Assembly: GCF_000214725.1 (NCBI RefSeq)
Contig: NC_015574.1
Span: 620,001 to 684,000 of the forward strand
Length of the DNA stretch: 64,000 bases
Reading direction: 5' to 3'
Source of the DNA: Methanobacterium paludis
GTDB taxonomy: Archaea > Methanobacteriota > Methanobacteria > Methanobacteriales > Methanobacteriaceae
The notes beneath the pieces were generated by a model. The model was not told the DNA's origin. It searched no databases and saw nothing but the letters and a program-made list of their open reading frames with translations. Positions 36,514 through 45,271 of this stretch are shown here, one piece after another. The position numbers were made by a program, and so were the translations under genes. How positions within the stretch are numbered: the stretch's first letter is position 1; each line of letters begins with the position of its first letter.

Positions 36514-38286
36514 TCAGATAAATCTTCTTGGATCCGTTTCAATATCCACAATAACAGGCTTATCAGATTTAAGTGCTTTTTCAACTGCACCTGGAAGTTC
36601 ATCAGGTGTTTTTACAGTTATTCCAAGACCTCCACAGTTATTTGCATAATCTGCAAAGTTGCAGTTATAAAGCTCTGTATTCCAGTTGGGATAATTTTCA
36701 ACCATTTGCTCCTGCATAATCATTCCAAGCTGGCTGTTGTTAAACAAAAATACTTTTACAGGCAGTTTGTATTTTACAGCTGTCATAAATTCAGCCATTA
36801 CCATGGAAAAACCGCCATCACCGGTTATACAAATAACCTGTCTTTCGGGGTATACAAGTTGGGCTGCAAGTGCTGCTGGTAGTCCAAATCCCATTGTAGC
36901 CAGATATCCTGACATGACCATTTTCTGGGTTTTTTTCATCCAGAAGTTACGGCCGAACCACCAGCAGTTCTCCCCAATATCAAGGGCAATGACTGCATCG
37001 TCTGCAAACTTTTCATTTAGAACCTTAATAATGTATTGAGGCCTAACTGGAGTTTTTGAGGGATCTGCTTCTTCTTCCAGAAGTTCGATCCATTCTTCTT
37101 TCAATTTGGATATTTCAGCAAGGTAATTGTCGTTATTTTTTTCTTTAACCATGTCTGTAAGTTTAGGTATCAACTCAGAACAGTTTCCAAGAAGCGGTAC
37201 TTCAACAGGGTATCTTCGAGCTATCATCATGGGATCTATGTCGATCTGTACGGTTTTTTTCTCAGGTATCTGTGTCATCTCTGAAAATGACGATCCCGCG
37301 ACTATCAAAAGATCTGTTTTTTCTACAAGAGCTGTTGAAGCTGTTGAACCTATTCCACCATGACTTCCAACGTACAAGGGGTTATATTCATCAACAATCC
37401 CCTTTGCCCTGAAAGTTGTGGTTATAGGTGCTTTTATTTTCTCTGCAAGTTCTAGAAGTTTATCGCCCTGTTCCATCGCACCAAATCCTGCTAGAATTAC
37501 TGGCCTTTCTGATTCATTGATTAGGTCTGCGGCTTTTCTCAAGAGGAAGTTGGGCTGTGAAACTGATTGATTAGGCATATTACCTTTAAACGGAATAATT
37601 GGCAGATTGCAGGGTAATTTTTGAACATCGTTAGGAATTCCGAGGTGTGAAACTCCCCTATCAAGAAGTGCATGTTTGATTGCAAGGGTTGTGAGACTTG
37701 TTGTCTGGTCTTCTGACATTAAAATTTTATTAAAAACAGTTAAAGGTTCAAAAAAGGAGTACTGGTCGATTTCTTGGAATGATCCAGGTCCAATAAGCTG
37801 TCTTGTAACCATACCAGTTAAAGCAAGAACCGGGGAGTGATCAAGTTCTGCATCGTAAAGTCCTGTTGCCATATTGGTTGCTCCAGGGCCTGCGATAGTG
37901 AGACATGCTGCTATATGTCCTGTGAGTTTTCCATAGGCTGAAGCCATGAAAGCTGCTGCCTGTTCATGCCTCACCTGTATGTATCGTATTTCATCACTTT
38001 TTCGAATGGATTCAAGCACCCCAAGAGAAGATGTTCCAGGGATTCCAAATACGTATCTCACACCCCATTCATCCATTTGTTTGACAATTATATCAGCCAC
38101 AGTTGTTTCTTCACCTTCTGTTTCTGTAACTCCTTCACATAGTTTTCCTTCACATAAAAAGACAAAAAAGCTTTTTGGAGAATTGCAGACAGGGCACCTC
38201 CAATCATCTGGTAGTTCATCGAATTTAACACCTTCAACATCTTCATCGTATATATGATTACATACTGTGCACCGGTACTTTGCCAT
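36514..38286 (-). CDS. Rubredoxin-fused thiamine pyrophosphate enzyme (acetolactate synthase/pyruvate oxidase-like)
   Basis: 590 residues. Residues 1-47 are a rubredoxin: YRCTVCNHIYDE with ...WRCPVCNSPKSFF (two CxxC pairs, one iron). The remainder is a TPP enzyme: Pyr domain with catalytic Glu in VRHEQAAAFMA (~105), central domain, PP domain with GDGGFSM...NN (GDGG-X-N TPP/Mg motif, ~485-515). Such folds decarboxylate 2-oxoacids (acetolactate synthase, pyruvate oxidase, sulfopyruvate or phenylglyoxylate-like enzymes). The rubredoxin implies electron transfer, so an oxidative reaction is plausible; substrate unknown. Presence of both partners in one chain is unusual. Confidence 0.85.
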   Translation of the reverse strand: MAKYRCTVCNHIYDEDVEGVKFDELPDDWRCPVCNSPKSFFVFLCEGKLCEGVTETEGEETTVADIIVKQMDEWGVRYVFGIPGTSSLGVLESIRKSDEIRYIQVRHEQAAAFMASAYGKLTGHIAACLTIAGPGATNMATGLYDAELDHSPVLALTGMVTRQLIGPGSFQEIDQYSFFEPLTVFNKILMSEDQTTSLTTLAIKHALLDRGVSHLGIPNDVQKLPCNLPIIPFKGNMPNQSVSQPNFLLRKAADLINESERPVILAGFGAMEQGDKLLELAEKIKAPITTTFRAKGIVDEYNPLYVGSHGGIGSTASTALVEKTDLLIVAGSSFSEMTQIPEKKTVQIDIDPMMIARRYPVEVPLLGNCSELIPKLTDMVKEKNNDNYLAEISKLKEEWIELLEEEADPSKTPVRPQYIIKVLNEKFADDAVIALDIGENCWWFGRNFWMKKTQKMVMSGYLATMGFGLPAALAAQLVYPERQVICITGDGGFSMVMAEFMTAVKYKLPVKVFLFNNSQLGMIMQEQMVENYPNWNTELYNCNFADYANNCGGLGITVKTPDELPGAVEKALKSDKPVIVDIETDPRRFI

Positions 38287-38590
38287 TTAAACCCCCCATG
38301 GACTATGGTAAAATATATCCAGAATAATTTCTCTACTTCTATTATATACTTTTGAAATTAATAAAATCATATGTTTAAAGATTATTTGTTAATAAAAATG
38401 GGGCTGTCTTGTCGTTTTTAGAAAGAACAATTATTTTCACCAGTTTTTGGTGGTTTTTTTGATTGTCTATTAAAAAGACTTTTAAAAATCTTTTAAAAAT
38501 CTACTAAAAAATTTAAAAAAATTTAAACCCTCCAAAATTCTAATTACAAAAATTGATAAAAGAGTAAATAAAGATTTAATATGGAGTGTC
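38287..38590. other. AT-rich spacer between divergent genes
   Basis: Promoters for the divergent TPP-enzyme and UbiA genes. A 5-bp stem CACCA/TGGTG with a T7 run lies at 38438-38460 but no plus-strand gene ends before it. Confidence 0.4.
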
Positions 38591-39388
38591 ATGATAAAAA
38601 CTCTTATAAAATCCACCAGAATAACATGGGCTTCCAAAACCGTCAATATGTATCTTCTGGTTCTTACTTATGCTTATTTTGCTAATATAATTATTACCAA
38701 TCCCTATGAAATAATTGAGGGACTTATTTTAGTTTGTGTACTTTGGGGTGCATTATACAGCCTCAATGACCTCACTGATCTTGAAGTTGACAGGAAAGAC
38801 AGCTCAAAAAAAGAAAGGGCTTTTATTCAGGATAATGTTGAAAAAGGATGGATAATGTTGTTTTTTGTGGTTTTGGGAGTAATAGTTTTTTTAGTTTCCT
38901 TTGCCACCATGAAACCTGAGTTTACTGTGATACTTGCGCTCATGCTTTTAAACCAGGTTATATACACAGTACCTCCAATCAGACTTAAAAACACCGTACT
39001 TGCACCTTTTGCAAGTACGGCCACAAACACGGTCTTGAGAATTGCCTCATGCTGTGTGTTACTGGGAAACATCTTTTTGGTCCCATTGAGCGTTTACTTC
39101 TTTATGTACATGGCGGGACTGGCCACGTATGTGATGTATAAATCAGAAACAGGTCAAGCAAGTATTGTAGGTGTAATAGCTGCGGTGGCGTTGGTTTATT
39201 CGTTGTATTCGGGATATATGAATTTTGTGCAGTTTGCCGTAGCAGTTCTGCCGGCTTTTTTAGCAGCAATACCTTTATATATATCTTTATTTGTGGAAAA
39301 AGATAAACTGGTTTATTTAGCAGATGTACTCTACCATCAAGTTGCAATGGTATTTTTCATTATCTGTATTCTTTATATTCTATTTTAA
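38591..39388 (+). CDS. UbiA-family prenyltransferase
   Basis: 265 residues, about eight membrane helices. First prenyl-diphosphate Mg motif NDLTDLEVDRKD (~60). The second Asp-rich site is weak (ADVLYHQVAMV at the end), closer to the decaprenyl-phosphate-ribose-type subfamily. It probably moves a polyprenyl group in lipid or quinone-like synthesis. Converges with geranylgeranyl reductase. Confidence 0.75.
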   Translation: MIKTLIKSTRITWASKTVNMYLLVLTYAYFANIIITNPYEIIEGLILVCVLWGALYSLNDLTDLEVDRKDSSKKERAFIQDNVEKGWIMLFFVVLGVIVFLVSFATMKPEFTVILALMLLNQVIYTVPPIRLKNTVLAPFASTATNTVLRIASCCVLLGNIFLVPLSVYFFMYMAGLATYVMYKSETGQASIVGVIAAVALVYSLYSGYMNFVQFAVAVLPAFLAAIPLYISLFVEKDKLVYLADVLYHQVAMVFFIICILYILF

Positions 39389-39697
39389 ACTTGTTTAAGT
39401 TGTTAATTTTAAAAGAGAATCTTTTTAATCCCATATCTGAATCTTGAAAGTATTTTTCATAAATACTTTTTTATTAACTATTTTTCTTAAAAGAATTTGG
39501 ATAAGAGTTTAAAAATAGAGTTTAAGATATTTTTAAAACAAATTTTATTTTAAAAGAGAATTTTAATAGAAAGGTTTAAAATTTCATTGAAATTTAAATA
39601 AAAGTATTAAAAAAGGAATTTATTCCTTAATCGATATTTAAACTTATTTTTAAACCAAAACTTGTGTTTAAAATTTAATTTAAAAGTTAAATATTAA
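39389..39697. other. AT-rich convergent intergenic region
   Basis: No gene seen; several TTTAAAA/AATTTTA runs. Must contain terminators for the two convergent genes. Confidence 0.4.
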
Positions 39698-40885
39698 TTA
39701 AAATAACTTCCCTAATTTAACTAATGCCTTTGGTGAAACTTTTATCAGGAGTTTTATGAGTTCTTTAGTGTTTATACTGTCAAACTCAACACCCTGAAAT
39801 GCTTCTGCTATAGAATCCAGTTCTCCATCTGAAAGACTTAAAAGGTACTCCTTGGTTTTTAGGTACTTGTCGAAGGATTTACCTATCTCTTCTTCACATT
39901 TTTTCTGGTATTCTTTAAGCCTATCTTCAGAGTAGTCTCCTTCCTTAACTGCTGCAGCTGCAACTTCACCTGCAAACAAACCTGCTTCCATAGCTGTGAT
40001 TATTCCTCCACCTGTAAGGGGATTCACGTGGCCTGCTGCATCACCAACAATGATAAGGTTGTCTGTCGCCAGTTTTTTAATCATTCCGCCAACAGGGTCT
40101 CCGCCAACGTTTAATTCAACGGCCTGGGCGTTTTTTGTTGCGGGGCAGTTTTCAACGAACTCAACAAGGTGCTCGTAAGCACTTTTATCGGTTTCTGTTG
40201 TAATGATACCTAAACCCACGTTTGCAATGTCATCTCCTTTAGGGAAGATCCATGCATAGCCTCCAGGGGCAACGCTTCCAAAGTAAAACTCTATTGAATA
40301 TGGATCTTCAAGTTCAAGGCCAGCCATTTCAAACTGGATTGCTGATTCCATATTTTTAGGTTTTGCAGCGGTTTTAAGTCCGCCCCATCTTCCAACCCTG
40401 GACTCTGGTCCATCCGCACCTATTATGATCTTGGCTTTGATCTCGAAGTCTTCGCCCATGCGTTGGCAGCTTACAATGTAACCGTTGGAATCTTTTCTCA
40501 TACCTCGTGCAAGAGTTTTGATCATTATTTTTGCACCAGCACGGGCTGCATCCATTGCCATGTGTTTGTCAAAGATTTTCCTTTCCAGAATGTAGCCTGC
40601 TTCAGGAAGCTTCACACGTTCATCGTTGAGCCAAACATCGGTCCCATTTGGTGAAACAAGACGTACACCACTAAGTTCCCTTGTCACCCAGCGGCTTGAT
40701 GGTTCGATTCCCAATTTCTTTAACCCTTCCTTGGAAACACCTTCTGCACATCTTTTTGGTGATCCTATCTCTGATTTTTTGTCTATCATGACCACGTCTG
40801 CACCATTTTTGGCTGCGTGTTTAGCGGCAGATGAACCGGCGGGACCGGCTCCTATTACCAGAACATCAGTTTCAATCAGTTTCAT
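39698..40885 (-). CDS. Geranylgeranyl reductase family (archaeal lipid saturation)
   Basis: 395 residues. FAD-binding GAGPAGSSAAKHAAKNGADV (residue ~12), CAEGVSKEGLKKLG, second FAD/GD motif IIVGDAAGHVNPLTGGGII (~275), and a motif GADGPESRVGRWGGL. It saturates geranylgeranyl chains of archaeal lipids. It lies 16 bases downstream of a ferredoxin gene, and the two form an operon, so the ferredoxin is the likely donor. Confidence 0.9.
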   Translation of the reverse strand: MKLIETDVLVIGAGPAGSSAAKHAAKNGADVVMIDKKSEIGSPKRCAEGVSKEGLKKLGIEPSSRWVTRELSGVRLVSPNGTDVWLNDERVKLPEAGYILERKIFDKHMAMDAARAGAKIMIKTLARGMRKDSNGYIVSCQRMGEDFEIKAKIIIGADGPESRVGRWGGLKTAAKPKNMESAIQFEMAGLELEDPYSIEFYFGSVAPGGYAWIFPKGDDIANVGLGIITTETDKSAYEHLVEFVENCPATKNAQAVELNVGGDPVGGMIKKLATDNLIIVGDAAGHVNPLTGGGIITAMEAGLFAGEVAAAAVKEGDYSEDRLKEYQKKCEEEIGKSFDKYLKTKEYLLSLSDGELDSIAEAFQGVEFDSINTKELIKLLIKVSPKALVKLGKLF

Positions 40886-40901
40886 GAAAAATTCATCTCC
40901 A

Positions 40902-41069
40902 TTACTCTTCTTTGACTAAAGCCTGCACTGGACATACTTGTATGCATATCTGGCAGTCTTTACATCCTTCTTTGTTGAATATTAAATTTGTCTCTTGGAC
41001 TTCGATTAATGTGCGGGGGCATACACCTGCACATTCCCCACAATACATGCACCATTCCTTAACTATCAT
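40902..41069 (-). CDS. Small 2[4Fe-4S] ferredoxin
   Basis: About 55 residues with CMYCGECAGVCP and CKDCQICIQVCP, two CxxCxxCxxxCP clusters. ATG 41069 (MIVKEW) fits AGGTTGAT upstream; ATG 41084 would add five residues. Operon with geranylgeranyl reductase. Confidence 0.9.
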   Translation of the reverse strand: MIVKEWCMYCGECAGVCPRTLIEVQETNLIFNKEGCKDCQICIQVCPVQALVKEE

Positions 41070-41084
41070 ATTATCAACCTTCAT

Positions 41085-41567
41085 TTAATTTCAGCATATA
41101 TTTTCAGATTACCTTGTTTAAGCTTTCTTAGTATTTATAAGTTCGTTGTAGATAAAGACTTTGTAAGAAAAGAGTTCAGGATCAAAGCTTTATCTTCATT
41201 AAAATTTAATATTTGTAGTGATAACCTTTTGTTTATTAATTTTAAATTAAAAAGACGGATTAATTGAGTGATTTAAATTAAATAAACTCTTTAATTAATT
41301 AACTCAAGAAGATCTTTAATCCTCACTCTTTTTATATCAAAGTTTGTATTATATTAAATTATTTAGAAAACCCAGAATCCAAATTATTTCTAAGGAGTAG
41401 ATATTTAATTTATACACATGGTTCTTTTTATATATTTTTCAATGTTTTTATTTGAACAAGTTCCACTGTTGGATGTCCAGCCAGTTGGATGTCCAGCTAT
41501 AAAATAGTTTTGAGGGTCGGTCTTAAAAAGTTTGGATCGGTCTTAAAAATATATAAATTGATTTAAA
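41085..41567. other. AT-rich spacer with two short direct repeats
   Basis: GTTGGATGTCCAGC occurs twice (41468-41481 and 41484-41497) and TCGGTCTTAAAAA twice (41517-41529, 41537-41549). No gene is convincing: a reverse-strand frame here reads NYFIAGHPTGWTSNS but has no good start. Otherwise AT-rich. Confidence 0.5.
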
Positions 41568-42713
41568 CTATGAACGTTTAAGCATTAAAGACATTATGCT
41601 TGGTTTTGAGTCTTGTTCTTTGGATTTAGAAGCACCAAACATCCCCATGGCAGGGGATGATAAAAACTCTTTATTTGCACGGTCTGTAATCTCTTTGAAT
41701 ATCATTTTATAAGCCGTACAATGTGGATCTACACCGTTAATTTCTCCTTTATTGGGAGTTATCGCGTTGTAAGGACATCCTCCTCTGCAGAATTTTATGT
41801 AGTGGCACCCGGAGCATTCCTGGTCAACGTAGTTTTTATACTCTTCAAGTAACTTTGCTGGAGCCGACTTTGCAAGGTCTTCAACTGTTGGATGGTCTCG
41901 AACGTTGCCCATAACATACTCTGGCATTCCAACAAAACGGTAACATGGATAAATACTGCCGTCAGGCCCTACAGCAAATGTATCACCCATACAATCAACA
42001 TAAGTGCAGACTGTGCCTCTGCGGAGGAAAACACATTTACAAAGGTTGTCAATGTTCATAACCGTTATATCATCTATGTTCTCCAGATATTTGTCCAGAA
42101 GATAAATTAACAATTTCCCATAATCTTCAGGAGCAAGTGCCATCTTTTCGGGATTGGAATCACGTAATGAGGGTAAAGCGGGGTGTAATTTAAGGGTTAA
42201 ACCATCATTGAGGAAAAAATTGAAAATATCTTCCTTAAAATTTACAGAGTGAGATGTGATGGTGGATATGAAGCTCACCTTCAGATCATGGGCTTTTGCA
42301 ATTTTGTAACCTTTCATGGTTTTCTCAAAATACCCTTCTCCCCTTTGAAGGTCGTTTAAATCCTTGGGACCATCTATACTTGAACCTATGGGAATACCGT
42401 ACTCATGGAAAAGTTCAGCCATCTCATCTGTGAGGTTCCATAAATTGGTTTGAAGAGCAAGAGCCGGTTTAAGATGGCTCAAACTTTCTGTTAATAAAGG
42501 CAAAGCCCTTTTGTAGAAATCATAACCCGCTAAAAGTGGTTCTCCACCATGGAACGTAAAGGTAACAGGTTCATCTCGGAAGTTTTCAAGCCATTTAACA
42601 ACTTCTTCAACAGTTTCAATACTCATTAATTCAGAACCTTCCTCAGAACTCCAGCAGTAACTGCAGTTAGAAGGACAGCCCAATGTAGGAATTAGCATTA
42701 CATGAAAAGCCAT
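41568..42713 (-). CDS. Radical SAM / SPASM peptide-modification-type enzyme
   Basis: 381 residues. Radical SAM cluster in CPSNCSYC (CxxxCxxC, residue ~14-21), FHGGEPLL, and SPASM-type auxiliary cluster Cys residues: GSIYPCYRFVG, CSGCHYIKFCRGGCPYN and DPHC. This is the architecture of peptide-modifying or sulfatase-maturing enzymes; I recall an AF1577-type archaeal family. No sulfatase and no obvious precursor peptide is adjacent. Substrate unknown. Confidence 0.83.
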   Translation of the reverse strand: MAFHVMLIPTLGCPSNCSYCWSSEEGSELMSIETVEEVVKWLENFRDEPVTFTFHGGEPLLAGYDFYKRALPLLTESLSHLKPALALQTNLWNLTDEMAELFHEYGIPIGSSIDGPKDLNDLQRGEGYFEKTMKGYKIAKAHDLKVSFISTITSHSVNFKEDIFNFFLNDGLTLKLHPALPSLRDSNPEKMALAPEDYGKLLIYLLDKYLENIDDITVMNIDNLCKCVFLRRGTVCTYVDCMGDTFAVGPDGSIYPCYRFVGMPEYVMGNVRDHPTVEDLAKSAPAKLLEEYKNYVDQECSGCHYIKFCRGGCPYNAITPNKGEINGVDPHCTAYKMIFKEITDRANKEFLSSPAMGMFGASKSKEQDSKPSIMSLMLKRS

Positions 42714-42882
42714 GAAAACACCTTCTTTTAGATTATTAAAAGTTTAAATGTGATATTTAATGGAATTATAGGTTAATTTTTTATTTATTTTTTATTTATA
42801 TTTTGTGTATCCATCTTTTTTTGATTATCTTATCACTTTTTCTTAAAAAATTTGAAATATTGTTGTTTAATGGGTATTCATT

Positions 42883-42930
42883 ACACAATTTTATCATAAT
42901 TTGTACACAAAATTTTATCATAAATTGTTT
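42883..42930. promoter_or_regulatory. Tandem imperfect 22-bp repeat, candidate operator
   Basis: Two adjacent copies of ACACAAttTTATCATAAtTTGT (42883-42905 and 42905-42930), each an imperfect palindrome, lie between the radical SAM and flavin reductase genes and include a TGTACA (42902-42907). TATA-like TATTTATAC near 42972-42981 is about 80 bases upstream of the flavin reductase ATG. Confidence 0.45.
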
Positions 42931-43052
42931 CCACATATATTTTTATCCAGAAATTATTTCTAAGGTCTTATCAAGATATTTATACGTTCATAGTATAATC
43001 ATATAAAAATAAATTCATTAACGGATTTCAAGATAATTTAGGAGGAAAAAAT

Positions 43053-43622
43053 ATGAAAAAATCTGTAGGAGCTAAAACTATAGTTTATCCAACACCTGCT
43101 TTTGTTGTGGGTACATATGATAAAGCAGGAAAACCTGATGTTATGACAGCTGCATGGGGAGGTATTTCAAGCTCAAATCCGCCATGTGTTTCGATTTCAC
43201 TGCAAAAAGTAAGGTACACTTACGAAAATATTGTGGAAAGGGAAGCTTTTACCATAAGCATTCCTTCAGAGGAATACGTCAAGGAAACAGATTACTTTGG
43301 AATCGTATCCGGAAAAAAGGAGGATAAACTTTCTACCAGCGGACTCACAGCTGTTAAAAGCGAAATTGTAGATGCACCTTACGTTGAAGAATTCCCACTT
43401 GTACTTGAGTGCAAACTGGTCCATAAGATCGATTTAGGAATGCACACCCAGTTTACAGGAGAAATAATTGATGTTAAGGTTGATGAAAGTTATGTTGATG
43501 CAAAGGGACTTCCAGATATAACCAAAATAAAACCGTTCTTCTACGACCCTGCAGGCAGGTCTTACTATGGAGTTGGTAAAAACCTTGGACAGGCATTCAA
43601 CATTGGAAAAGAGATTAAATAA
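43053..43622 (+). CDS. Flavin reductase-like / flavoredoxin FMN-binding protein
   Basis: 189 residues: TAAWGGISSSNPPCVSISLQ and REAFTISIPSEEYVK are the flavoredoxin/FMN-binding split-barrel signatures. It transfers electrons between FMN and another partner; the partner is not known. A strong AGGAGG precedes the ATG. Divergent from the radical SAM gene. Confidence 0.88.
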   Translation: MKKSVGAKTIVYPTPAFVVGTYDKAGKPDVMTAAWGGISSSNPPCVSISLQKVRYTYENIVEREAFTISIPSEEYVKETDYFGIVSGKKEDKLSTSGLTAVKSEIVDAPYVEEFPLVLECKLVHKIDLGMHTQFTGEIIDVKVDESYVDAKGLPDITKIKPFFYDPAGRSYYGVGKNLGQAFNIGKEIK

Positions 43623-43819
43623 TATCTGAAAATTAATCTAAAATAGGGTAGAAAGATAAATAAAGATATTTTAATCCTTTTTTTAACTTTTTCAAGTGAT
43701 TTTTCATTAAAATGCAAAATAAAAATTGAATAATTACGGAGCATATAAACCTTTCATAAATACAAAAACATTCTATTCATTGATTTAATGTACCATAAAC
43801 TTGTTTTTGGAAGATAAAA

Positions 43820-44200
43820 ATGGAAAATTCAGACTATATCCCTGATAAATTTGTGTTTAAATATGGTCCTGCTCTTCGTTCATACGAAGGATTTTCAATA
43901 ACTCTTGAAAAAGGTAATTTGATCTATAGAGATGGGCATATACTCAGTCTAGATGAAAGGTCTTTAAATCCAACCCAAAGTCAATGGATTAAGTTTTGGA
44001 GCACTGTAGATGAAATAGGGCTCTGGAATTGGAATGAAAAATATGATTTATGCTGTTTGGATGGAGTTAAATGGAACATTCAAATATCAATCCAGGGCCA
44101 TGAGATCGAGTCTGAGGGGTCAAATGACTTTCCTGATTCATTCAATGAATTTATTAAAGCCATTGAAGACTTGATTGATGAAGATATAAAACTAAATTAG
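43820..44200 (+). CDS. Hypothetical protein, 126 aa
   Basis: Tryptophan-rich soluble protein (WIKFWSTVDEIGLWNWNEKY, GVKWNIQISIQGHEIESEGS, then FNEFIKAIEDL). Resembles a family of small proteins with a repeated W-x-n-G pattern found in several bacteria, possibly acquired. No catalytic motif. GGAAGAT precedes ATG. Confidence 0.6.
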   Translation: MENSDYIPDKFVFKYGPALRSYEGFSITLEKGNLIYRDGHILSLDERSLNPTQSQWIKFWSTVDEIGLWNWNEKYDLCCLDGVKWNIQISIQGHEIESEGSNDFPDSFNEFIKAIEDLIDEDIKLN

Positions 44201-44425
44201 ACTAACTAAATAAAAACTAATATTTCAAAACTAAAATATTTCAAAAACTAATATTTAAGATTTTTTTAAGATTTTAAGATTATTGAAAAGCTATTTATTT
44301 TTATTTTAAATCAATAAATTTTTAAAAGTTCTTTTATTGTATCTAATGAATTTGAACAGGAATTGAAAATTTAAAAAAGAAAAATGGAAATCTATTTTTA
44401 TTAAAATAGATTAAGCAGATATTAA
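44201..44425. other. AT-rich spacer
   Basis: Convergent intergenic region with repeated TATTTCAAAACTAA-like stretches near 44220-44255; nothing else seen. Confidence 0.4.
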
Positions 44426-45238
44426 TTAAGCTAGCGTTAATTTGGTTGGATGACCAGCTAATTTTTCATTACCGTCTGCTGCACAGTAATCAGCATCACA
44501 AGCACTGCAGGTCCATTCACCTTCTGCAGTTCCTTTTGGGTTCCAAACAAGTGTACCATATTTATGACATTCAGGACAATAATTCAAGAATGTAACAGTG
44601 TGGTCTAAGTAGTTTCCTAATGCACCGCAGGAACATTTTGCAGTAGCTGTAACAGTTTTTGCAGTAGCTGCAATTGTACTTACAGATTTACTAGAAGTAC
44701 TTGTAGCCGCAATAGTTTTGGTGCTTGCTGTTGTTTTTGTGTTTGCACTGGTTGTAGCTGTTGCTGTTGTGTTTTTTGTGGTTTTTGCTGTTTGTGTTGA
44801 TGCTACTGTTGTTGTCTGGTTTGCTGCACTTTTTGTTGTTGTTTTTGTGTTGTTGTTGTTTGTGATGGGGTTTGTTCCGGTTAGTGTTTTCATTGCGTTT
44901 TCTGTTTGTGTTGATACCCATCCGTCGATTGTTATGTTAGCATCTGTTTGGAAGAGTTTTACTGCTTGTTGTGTGTATTGGCCGAAGGATCCGTCGATTG
45001 CTCCGGTGTAGTATCCTTGGTTTTTGAGCCATTTTTGTAGTTCGATTACTTGGTTTCCAGTTGCACCTATTTTTAGGCCGTTGTCGGTAACCGCGTTTGT
45101 TCCGACATTGCTTTGGTTTAAACATGTGTTTACATTATTATTTTGAATATTTTGAGTGTCAGCCGCCCCCGCAAATGGTAAGGCACTGAACAGTACACAC
45201 AACACTAATGCGGTTGTGTATGTAATTTTTCGATTAAT
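44426..45238 (-). CDS. Secreted protein: peptidoglycan-binding-like domain, Thr/Lys-rich linker, Cys-rich tail
   Basis: About 270 residues from the proposed ATT start: signal peptide INRKITYTTALVLCVLFSAL ending AGAAD, a PG-binding_1-type domain (GATGNQVIELQKWLKNQGYY, DGSFGQYTQQAVKLFQ, about 50-115), a Lys/Thr/Ala/Asn-rich linker, and a Cys-rich C-terminus with two CxxC-type sites (CSCG, CPEC, CSAC). It probably anchors to or acts on the cell wall. ATG 45262 would add eight residues but lies directly inside the promoter; GGAGG with seven-base spacing fits ATT 45238. Translation from AUU is unproven. Confidence 0.7.
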   Translation of the reverse strand: MNRKITYTTALVLCVLFSALPFAGAADTQNIQNNNVNTCLNQSNVGTNAVTDNGLKIGATGNQVIELQKWLKNQGYYTGAIDGSFGQYTQQAVKLFQTDANITIDGWVSTQTENAMKTLTGTNPITNNNNTKTTTKSAANQTTTVASTQTAKTTKNTTATATTSANTKTTASTKTIAATSTSSKSVSTIAATAKTVTATAKCSCGALGNYLDHTVTFLNYCPECHKYGTLVWNPKGTAEGEWTCSACDADYCAADGNEKLAGHPTKLTLA

Positions 45239-45245
45239 TGTACCG

Positions 45246-45271
45246 CCTCCACGTCCGAACATTTTTATAAG
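45246..45271 (-). promoter_or_regulatory. TATA-like box and GGAGG of the secreted protein gene
   Basis: Reverse-strand TTATAAAA (45264-45271) is followed by 13 bases, GGAGG (45246-45250) and seven bases to ATT (45236-45238). The same arrangement recurs at 49117-49152. Confidence 0.6.

Noticed and set aside
38438..38460. CACCA/TGGTG stem with T7, resembling an intrinsic terminator.
   Set aside because: No plus-strand gene ends upstream; the flanking genes are divergent, and a 5-bp stem is weak.
44691..45011. Open frames on both strands through the Thr/Lys-rich linker region.
   Set aside because: They follow from the low-complexity ACA/AAA/AAC codon usage of the secreted protein gene.
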